A DNA stretch of 5,220 nt from an uncultured Collinsella sp. (lineage in GTDB: Bacteria; Actinomycetota; Coriobacteriia; Coriobacteriales; Coriobacteriaceae): NCBI GenBank assembly GCA_958446785.1, contig CAUCXP010000132.1:1-5220 (forward strand), in the 5' to 3' direction. The translations under genes were made by a program, and so were the position numbers. Of the stretch, positions 1-4,176 are shown in pieces (positions within the stretch are counted from its first letter, which is position 1; each line of letters starts with the position of its first letter). The notes below the pieces were generated by a model, which saw only the letters and a program-made list of their open reading frames with translations, did no database searches and was not told the DNA's origin.

Positions 1-638
1 GAGAAGGATTACGCTAAGACCCTCGGTAACGATCTCGAGATCCGAAAGTACCTCGAGAAGCGTCTTTCCCGCGCAGCTGTCTCCCGCGTCGAGATCGAGC
101 GCGCTGGCGACAAGGTGAAGGTCATCATCCTCACCGCTCGCCCCGGCGTTGTCATCGGTAAGAAGGGTGCCGAGATCGATACCCTCCGCACCGAGCTCGA
201 GAAGGTCGCTGGCGTCTCCAAGGGCCAGCTCTCCGTCGACGTTGTCGAGATCAAGCGCCCCGAGCTCGACGCCAACCTCGTTGCTCAGTCTATCGCCGAG
301 CAGCTCGAGGGCCGCGTTGCCTTCCGTCGCGCCATGCGCAAGGCTGTCCAGTCCGCCCGGAAGGCCGGCGCTAAGGGCATCCGTATCCAGTGCTCCGGTC
401 GTCTCGGCGGTGCCGAGATGGGCCGTCGTGAGTGGTACCGCGAGGGTCGCGTGCCTCTGCACACCCTCCGTGCCAAGATCGACTACGGCACGGCTGTCGC
501 CAGCACCACCATGGGCGCTTGCGGCGTGAAGGTCTGGATCTACCTGGGCGAGAAGCTCCCGGGCCAGCCTGTTCCCAACCCTGCACTCGAGGGCTCTTCC
601 CGTCCTCGTCGTCGTAACTCCGAGAGGAGGGGTCAGTA

Positions 639-639
<1 letters not shown>
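1..639 (+). CDS. rpsC: 30S ribosomal protein S3, 5' end outside window
   Basis: S3 binds 16S rRNA in the 30S head and lines the mRNA entry tunnel. The reading frame is open from base 1, so the gene starts upstream. By comparison with E. coli S3 about 27 N-terminal residues are missing, and the window holds 212 codons. Visible hallmarks are the type II KH domain with VVIGKKG (window residues 50-56), then RKPELDA-like [11 protein letters not shown], then the C-terminal S3 signature [18 protein letters not shown] followed by [13 protein letters not shown] and [10 protein letters not shown]. The tail is short and basic ([12 protein letters not shown]). Its last codons contain the purine-rich ribosome site for rplP, and its TAG stop overlaps the rplP GTG start by one base, so the two are probably translationally coupled. 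Identity is certain from the family signature and from S10-cluster order. Confidence 0.98.

Positions 640-641
<2 letters not shown>
622..641 (+). promoter_or_regulatory. rplP ribosome binding site and GTG start
   Basis: A gagaggagg stretch at 622-630 lies inside the last codons of rpsC, 8 bases ahead of GTG at 639-641. The GTG shares its first G with the rpsC TAG stop. This site decides the start: it gives the expected L16 N-terminus (M)LAPKR, and no ATG lies nearby in frame. Confidence 0.85.
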
Positions 642-1141
<500 letters not shown>

Positions 1142-1142
<1 letters not shown>

Positions 1143-1357
1143 TGAAGCCCGCAGAGATTCGTGAGCTCTCGGACGCTCAGCTCGTTGAGAAGCTGAAGGA
1201 AATGCGCGCCGAGCTCTTTAACCTTCGTTTCCAGATGGCCACCAGCCAGCTGGACAACACCGCTCGCGTCAACACCGTGAAGAAGGACATCGCTCGCGTC
1301 CTCACGGAGCAGCGCGCCCGCGAGATCGCAGCGGAGAAGTCCGCTGTCGCCGAGTAG
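1142..1357 (+). CDS. rpmC: 50S ribosomal protein L29
   Basis: L29 is a small two-helix protein next to L23 at the 50S exit tunnel, part of the docking area for nascent-chain factors. The 71-residue product shows the family pattern: an N-terminal acidic/hydrophobic helix (IRELSDAQLVEKLKEMRAEL), the signature LFNLRFQ at 26-32, then QLDNTARVNTVKKDIARVLT. The C-terminus (EIAAEKSAVAE) slightly exceeds the common 60-67 residues. The ATG overlaps the rplP stop (TAATG), and an aaggaggag ribosome site lies in the last codons of rplP, so coupling is likely. It lies 16 bp before rpsQ in the same transcript. Confidence 0.97.
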
Positions 1358-1373
1358 GACCTAAGGAGAGAAC

Positions 1374-1634
1374 ATGACTGATTCGCGTAACTCGCGTAAG
1401 GTCCGTACGGGTGTCGTTACCTCCGTCTCCGGTGCCAAGACCATTGTTGTCACCATCACCGAGCGCAAGCGTCACCCCAAGTACGGCAAGATGATGACCA
1501 GCTCCAAGAAGCTGCACGCTCACGACGAGGAGTGCACGGCTGGCGTGGGCGATACCGTCCGCGTTATGGAGACCCGTCCTATGTCCAAGATGAAGCGTTG
1601 GCGCCTCATCGAGGTCGTCGAGCGCGCTAAATAA
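1374..1634 (+). CDS. rpsQ: 30S ribosomal protein S17
   Basis: S17 is a primary 16S rRNA binder with an OB fold, needed early in 30S assembly. The 86-residue product has the family length and the expected blocks: RTGVVTSVSGAKTIVVTI (11-28), KHPKYGK-type HPKYGKMM (34-41), KKLHAHDEE (45-53), GVGDTVRVMETRPMSKMKRW (57-76). The start is the ATG at 1374, preceded by taaggagag at 1362-1370 with suitable spacing. The rpmC stop is 16 bp upstream. In E. coli rpsQ is the last gene of the S10 operon. Here too it is followed by a gap (118 bp) much longer than any other between the ribosomal genes in the window. Confidence 0.98.
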   Translation: MTDSRNSRKVRTGVVTSVSGAKTIVVTITERKRHPKYGKMMTSSKKLHAHDEECTAGVGDTVRVMETRPMSKMKRWRLIEVVERAK

Positions 1635-1752
1635 GCAGTCGCTCTTACGACTTGTACGTTTCCGAAGATGTGCGTATGCCTGGCTTGCATACCACGGGCC
1701 GTATAAAGGCTGCGCACCTCTCTTCGGTTCTTAGTTCGGAGGAACATCTACC
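1635..1752 (+). promoter_or_regulatory. S10/spc boundary leader; candidate structured RNA ahead of rplN
   Basis: This 118-bp gap separates rpsQ from rplN, where E. coli ends the S10 and begins the spc operon. Complementary segments seen directly: ccgaag 1662-1667 with cttcgg 1722-1727; gtgc 1670-1673 with gcac 1714-1717; gtatgc 1674-1679 with gcatac 1687-1692 (7-base loop); and a short ggcc/ggct stem around 1697-1711. These nest into a branched fold. The same 5' arm can instead pair as tttccgaa (1659-1666) with ttcggagg (1735-1742), two of the pairs being G-U, which would cover the rplN Shine-Dalgarno. A spc promoter could also lie here: TATAAA at 1702-1707 resembles a -10, but no good -35 sits at normal spacing. 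RNA function is inferred. Short complementary pairs do occur by chance in 118 bases. Confidence 0.45.
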
Positions 1753-2121
1753 ATGATTCAGATGCAAACCATGCTGAACGTCGCCGACAACTCCGGCGCT
1801 CGCAAGATTCGCTGCATCAAGGTGCTTGGCGGTTCCAAGCGTCGTTATGCAGGCATCGGCGATGTGTTCATCGGTGCTGTCCAGGAGGCTACCCCTGGCG
1901 CCAACGTCAAGAAGAAGGACGTTGTCCGTTGCGTCGTCGTTCGCACCGTTAAGGAGATCCGCCGCAAGGATGGCTCCTACATTCGCTTTGATGAGAACGC
2001 CTGCGTTGTCATCAACAACGATGGTTCGCCCGTCGGCACCCGTATCTTCGGGCCCGTCGCTCGCGAGCTTCGTGACAAGAAGTACATGAAGATCGTCTCG
2101 CTCGCTCCCGAGACCCTGTAG
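1753..2121 (+). CDS. rplN: 50S ribosomal protein L14
   Basis: L14 binds 23S rRNA at the subunit interface and forms intersubunit bridge contacts. The 122-residue product has the standard length and near-invariant sequence: [17 protein letters not shown] at the start, [17 protein letters not shown] (21-37), [14 protein letters not shown] (52-65), [19 protein letters not shown] (70-89) and [13 protein letters not shown] (95-107). The family signature around residues 60-85 is present. The start is the ATG at 1753, with ggagga at 1738-1743 nine bases ahead. This is the first gene of the spc cluster in most bacteria, here 118 bp downstream of rpsQ and 13 bp upstream of rplX. Its ribosome site may be subject to pairing with the upstream leader. 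Confidence 0.98.
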   Translation: MIQMQTMLNVADNSGARKIRCIKVLGGSKRRYAGIGDVFIGAVQEATPGANVKKKDVVRCVVVRTVKEIRRKDGSYIRFDENACVVINNDGSPVGTRIFGPVARELRDKKYMKIVSLAPETL

Positions 2122-2134
2122 TTAGGGGAGATAT

Positions 2135-2440
2135 ATGTATATCAAGAAGGGCGATAAGGTCCAGGTTCTCTCTGGTAAGGATCGCGGCAAGCAGGGCGTT
2201 GTCCTGCGTGCTCTCCCCGCCGAGAACAAGGTCGTTGTCGAGGGCGTTTCGGTCGTCAAGAAGGCCGTCAAGCCCAACGCTGCCAACCAGCAGGGCGGCA
2301 TCGTTTCGCAGGAGGCTCCCATCGACGCCTCCAACGTCAATCTCGTCTGCCCCGAGTGCGGTAAGGTTACCCGCGTCGGTCACGAGAAGGACGGCAAGAA
2401 CAAGCTGCGCGTCTGCAAGAAGTGCGGCCACAAGTTCTAA
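2135..2440 (+). CDS. rplX: 50S ribosomal protein L24, zinc-ribbon form
   Basis: L24 starts 50S assembly by binding the 5' region of 23S rRNA. The 101-residue product begins with a KOW motif ([20 protein letters not shown], residues 4-23) and has the family NKVVVEGV segment (31-38). The C-terminus keeps two cysteine pairs, CPEC (C72, C75) and CKKC (C94, C97), a likely Zn-binding ribbon lost in E. coli L24. The start is the ATG at 2135 with aggggag at 2124-2130, 4 bases ahead; rplN ends 13 bp upstream. In nearly all bacteria rplE follows directly. Here a strong intrinsic terminator follows 26 bases after the stop, and no rplE is in the window, so rplX appears to be the last gene of its transcript. 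Confidence 0.97.
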   Translation: MYIKKGDKVQVLSGKDRGKQGVVLRALPAENKVVVEGVSVVKKAVKPNAANQQGGIVSQEAPIDASNVNLVCPECGKVTRVGHEKDGKNKLRVCKKCGHKF

Positions 2441-2447
2441 GCTGCCC

Positions 2448-2462
2448 GCAACATCAAGTTGC
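2448..2462 (+). repeat. Small hairpin between rplX and its terminator
   Basis: gcaac (2448-2452) and gttgc (2458-2462) form a perfect 5-bp stem with a 5-base loop, directly ahead of the main terminator. It may protect the 3' end or be incidental. Confidence 0.3.
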
Positions 2463-2466
2463 TAGC

Positions 2467-2500
2467 AAAGGCCCGGATGCCACGGCACCCGGGCCTTTTT
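2467..2500 (+). terminator. Strong intrinsic terminator after rplX
   Basis: aaaggcccgg (2467-2476) is perfectly complementary to ccgggccttt (2489-2498), giving a 10-bp stem with a G+C-rich core and a 12-base loop, followed by a T run at 2496-2500. This is a textbook Rho-independent terminator for plus-strand transcription from rplX. The A-run ahead of the stem could also allow some termination on the opposite strand. Confidence 0.92.
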
Positions 2501-2618
2501 CTATCCCCACTCGATGGCTTCGGTTCTGCCGTCCCGTCATTCCGGTTGCATCCAGTTTTCGGTGCCGTCTCGAATCGAGTGCCGCCAGGTGATACCCTGT
2601 CGCGTTTCGTCGGCTTCG

Positions 2619-2687
2619 GGGACAAAAGTCGGGACAACTCCAAAAACTATTTTCGAACTCAGGGCTTTGAGTTTTTGTTTTTGTCCC
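2619..2687. repeat. Nested imperfect palindrome
   Basis: Three nested complementary pairs share one centre: gggacaaaa 2619-2627 with ttttgtccc 2679-2687; caaaaact 2641-2648 with agtttttg 2670-2677; and aactca 2656-2661 with tgagtt 2668-2673, which overlaps the middle arm so the last two compete. The left side has 13 unpaired bases between outer and middle arms, the right side only one. It may be a degenerate palindromic repeat or a terminator-like fold. It contains no coding signal. Confidence 0.5.
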
Positions 2688-2728
2688 AAAGGGCGCGGCG
2701 GGATGCCTTTGGAGGCTCGATAGCGCCG

Positions 2729-2742
2729 AAAACGCCCGTTTT
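2729..2742. repeat. Short A/T-flanked hairpin
   Basis: aaaac (2729-2733) pairs with gtttt (2738-2742) around a gccc loop. It is small; it resembles a weak bidirectional terminator but the stem is A/T-rich. Confidence 0.25.
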
Positions 2743-2814
2743 GAAACTTAAATGCCTTTTCGCGTGCAAGCCGCCAGCTGCAATAGGAAGTGAATCAACG
2801 CAGGTGGCTTTCAA

Positions 2815-2831
2815 GCAGTTTGCAAAACTGC
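2815..2831. repeat. 7-bp perfect hairpin
   Basis: gcagttt (2815-2821) and aaactgc (2825-2831) form a perfect 7-bp inverted repeat with a 3-base loop. No T run follows, so it is not a standard terminator. Confidence 0.35.
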
Positions 2832-2964
2832 AGGTCGCAGGTCTTCATTGCCAGTAGGAGAAATGAGTAGTCTCAGGTGGCTTGCCCATGAGTTGACGAA
2901 CGGGATTTGAGATTACGCTGACGTCCGGAAACGCTTCGAGCACGGCGTTACGTTTTTGGGGTTT

Positions 2965-3006
2965 GGGCGTAGCCCCTGCACCCGCGAGCGCGGGCCTTAA
3001 GCCCGC
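2965..3006. repeat. GC-rich hairpin cluster with competing stems
   Basis: gggc/gccc (2965-2968/2972-2975) is followed by cccgc/gcggg (2981-2985/2990-2994). The second arm of that pair also starts gcgggc (2990-2995), which pairs with gcccgc (3001-3006). The segment 2990-2994 can therefore join either of two hairpins. The look is that of a REP-like extragenic palindrome; function is unknown. Confidence 0.4.
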
Positions 3007-3046
3007 CGGGAGGGTGACGCGTCGAAAACGAAGGGGAAAGAGAGAA

Positions 3047-3116
3047 GGGGCCGTCCCTATCATTCAGGTTGCGACCGAAGAAGACAAGGAGACCCCCTGA
3101 GCCTGAATGATGCCCC
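3047..3116. repeat. Bulged inverted repeat, possible small-element end
   Basis: ggggc (3047-3051) plus atcattcagg (3059-3068) are complementary to cctgaatgat (3102-3111) plus gcccc (3112-3116). This gives 15 paired bases with a 7-base bulge (cgtccct) on one side and a 33-base centre. The first 12 bases, ggggccgtccct (3047-3058), occur again in inverted orientation at 3227-3238, inside the transposase relic. Bulged hairpins of this sort are seen at ends of small mobile repeats, but the family cannot be named from sequence alone. Confidence 0.45.
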
Positions 3117-3207
3117 ACAGACCGCGTCCGACCGAGCTCAAGCCGAGCTTTTCCTGACGTCCGCCTTCGCGAAGATGATGGCTGGATTGGCTATGGATTG
3201 GCAACAC

Positions 3208-3705
3208 TTATTTGGACGATTCCGGGAGGGACGGCCCCGCCTCCCTGAACTCGACCGGCGACATGTAGCCCAGCGTCGAGCGGATCCTGAAGTTGTTGTA
3301 CCAGTGCACGTAATCCAAGAGCTTGGCTCGGAGCTCGCGCGTCCCTCCTCGGTCCTTCGGAGTGGCCGACGATCTCCCCGTTGCAGAGGTCGACGAGCAG
3401 GCAGACGTAGTTCCACGACGCCCCGACGCGCACGCAGGCCAAGTCGCTGAATATATGGGTGCACGGCGCCCTGCCGCCGAAGCCGCGCGCGACGACGTTC
3501 GACACGTCGGCCTCGTTGACCGCCCCGGGGTGCACCTTGAACCTCTTCCTGCCGTATGCGCCGGCCAGGCCGTTCTCCCTCATGATGCGGCAGACGCGGC
3601 GCCGGCTGACGGTAACGCCCGACCTCCCGGGCGACGCCTTGATCTTGCGCGATCCGTTCCGGCCCTTGCTGGCGGCGTGCGCCGCCGCGGCCGCCGTCGC
3701 CCCCG
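3208..3705 (-). pseudogene. IS3-family transposase (orfB/IS150-like), inactivated
   Basis: Reading the minus strand, the upstream piece shows KGRNGSRKIKA, TVSRRRVCRIMRENGLAG, HPGAVNEADVSNVVAR and the start of the rve integrase domain, THIFSDLACVRVG, with the first catalytic Asp, then YVCLLVDLCNGEIVGHSEGP. The frame is then lost. In another frame comes TRELRAKLLDYVHWYNN and RSTLGYMSPVEFREAG, the typical C-terminus, ending at TAA (3208-3210). The stretch that normally holds the second Asp (HTDRGSEF-like) and the catalytic Glu, roughly 90-100 residues by family comparison, is missing, with the junction near 3337-3343. The 5' part (orfA and the start of orfB) is also gone. The enzyme cannot be active. 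It abuts a nucleosidase fragment on the other strand near 3675-3705. No terminal inverted repeats or target duplications could be assigned. Confidence 0.88.
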
Positions 3706-3983
3706 ACATTAAGGTCCTCAAGGGCCGCGTCGTCTCCGGCGACCAGTTCGTCTCGCCCGCGGAACAGAAGGAGCGAATCCTCGCGGCCTTCGGCGACCTG
3801 TGCTGCGAGATGGAGGGCTGCACCATCGCGCAGGCCTCCTATCTCAACGGCGTGCCCCTCGTCGTCGTGCGCGCCATCAGCGACAAGCCCTGCGCCGAGG
3901 GCCGGGTCGTCGACTACAACACCTTCGAGAAGAAGGCCGCCTGCGACTGCGCCCGCATCGCCGCGCGCATGGTTAAGCTTTAG
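3675..3983 (+). pseudogene. 5'-truncated MTA/SAH nucleosidase fragment
   Basis: The C-terminal ~95 residues match 5'-methylthioadenosine/S-adenosylhomocysteine nucleosidase, which cleaves adenine from MTA and SAH in the methionine salvage and methyl cycle. Visible are KGRVVSGDQFV, the active-site block EMEG (3807-3818) inside CCEMEGCTIAQASYLNGVP, and VVVRAISD with the catalytic Asp at 3882-3884, ending IAARMVKL and TAG. The intact enzyme is about 230 residues, so the N-terminal half, including the early catalytic Glu, is absent. Upstream of about 3675-3705 the same frame stays open only because it runs antisense through the IS3 relic. The breakpoint is blurred by alanine-rich coding on both strands. 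A continuous frame from ATG 3459 would encode a chimera of nonsense plus this fragment; a functional product is unlikely. Confidence 0.8.
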
Positions 3984-3984
3984 G

Positions 3985-3998
3985 CCCGGCGCGCCGGG
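3985..3998. repeat. GC palindrome after the nucleosidase fragment
   Basis: cccggcgcgccggg (3985-3998) is a perfect 14-bp palindrome two bases after the TAG stop, followed by gccctttcc. It resembles the stem of a terminator, but the T run is only three bases long, so efficiency is doubtful. Confidence 0.35.
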
Positions 3999-4039
3999 GC
4001 CCTTTCCAAAGCGAAGTGTCGAGCCGAAGTGTTGAGCGT

Positions 4040-4069
4040 CGGCCCTGAATGTTCAATGGCCGTTGTTTT
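4040..4069 (+). terminator. Candidate weak intrinsic terminator
   Basis: cggcc (4040-4044) pairs with ggccg (4058-4062). The loop contains a further tgaa/ttca pair (4046-4049/4052-4055), and ttgtttt follows at 4063-4069. A short GC stem followed by a U-rich tail suits termination of transcripts leaving the nucleosidase fragment and would insulate the downstream regulator. Confidence 0.4.
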
Positions 4070-4125
4070 CTGCCCCTCAAGTGGTGGACTTTTCCTCGGA
4101 GCTGTTGATTCCCCCACGCGCCCCC

Positions 4126-4152
4126 TTCCGTTCTCTGTTCTCCCCTTATACT
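4126..4152 (+). promoter_or_regulatory. Possible promoter of the LevR-like gene
   Basis: TATACT at 4147-4152 matches five of six bases of the -10 consensus and lies 24 bases ahead of the start codon. The best -35 at tolerable spacing, ttccgt (4126-4131, 15 bp), is poor. Transcription would begin around 4159, giving a very short leader that starts just before the ribosome site. No TGGC-N7-TGC sigma-54 promoter is visible upstream. Confidence 0.25.
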
Positions 4153-4176
4153 CCTTGTACGAGGAGGTAAGAAGTC

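Larger units (their letters stand above)
2501..3046. other. Gene-free, repeat-rich stretch after the ribosomal operon
   Basis: I see no credible gene here. The open frames present (for example 132 codons on + ending at 2857, and 72 codons on - ending at 2845) lack a convincing ribosome site, family resemblance and the codon bias of the neighbours. Base composition is visibly less GC-rich than the flanking genes, with A/T runs. It holds several hairpins (2619-2687, 2729-2742, 2815-2831, 2981-3006) and short direct repeats: caggtggctt at 2801 and 2874, and ctgacgtccg at 2918 and again at 3154 just outside. This pattern fits decayed mobile or interspersed repeat DNA; that reading is inference. 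Confidence 0.5.

Noticed and set aside
1652..1681. Sigma-70 promoter ttgtac/tatgcc between rpsQ and rplN
   Set aside because: Spacing is near 18 but both boxes match only about half of the consensus positions.
2459..2857. 132-codon plus-strand open frame after rplX
   Set aside because: It begins inside the rplX terminator, has no ribosome site at its first ATG, crosses the palindrome and shows no family resemblance or host-like codon bias.
2801..2883. CRISPR-like repeat pair
   Set aside because: Only two 10-base copies with dissimilar surroundings and no further regular units or cas genes.
2950..3120. tRNA or small structured RNA gene
   Set aside because: The GC hairpins do not assemble into a cloverleaf, and no T-arm-like gttcga or CCA end is in place.
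3323..3712. 129-codon plus-strand frame
   Set aside because: Antisense shadow of the IS3 transposase relic, which carries the recognisable motifs on the minus strand.
3459..3983. 174-codon plus-strand frame as a real fused gene
   Set aside because: Its first ~70 residues are antisense to conserved IS3 transposase coding, with no ribosome site; only the C-terminal part is homologous to a nucleosidase.
4020..4176. Sigma-54 promoter ahead of the LevR-like gene
   Set aside because: No GG and GC pair at the required -24/-12 spacing in a TGGCAC/TTGC context was found.
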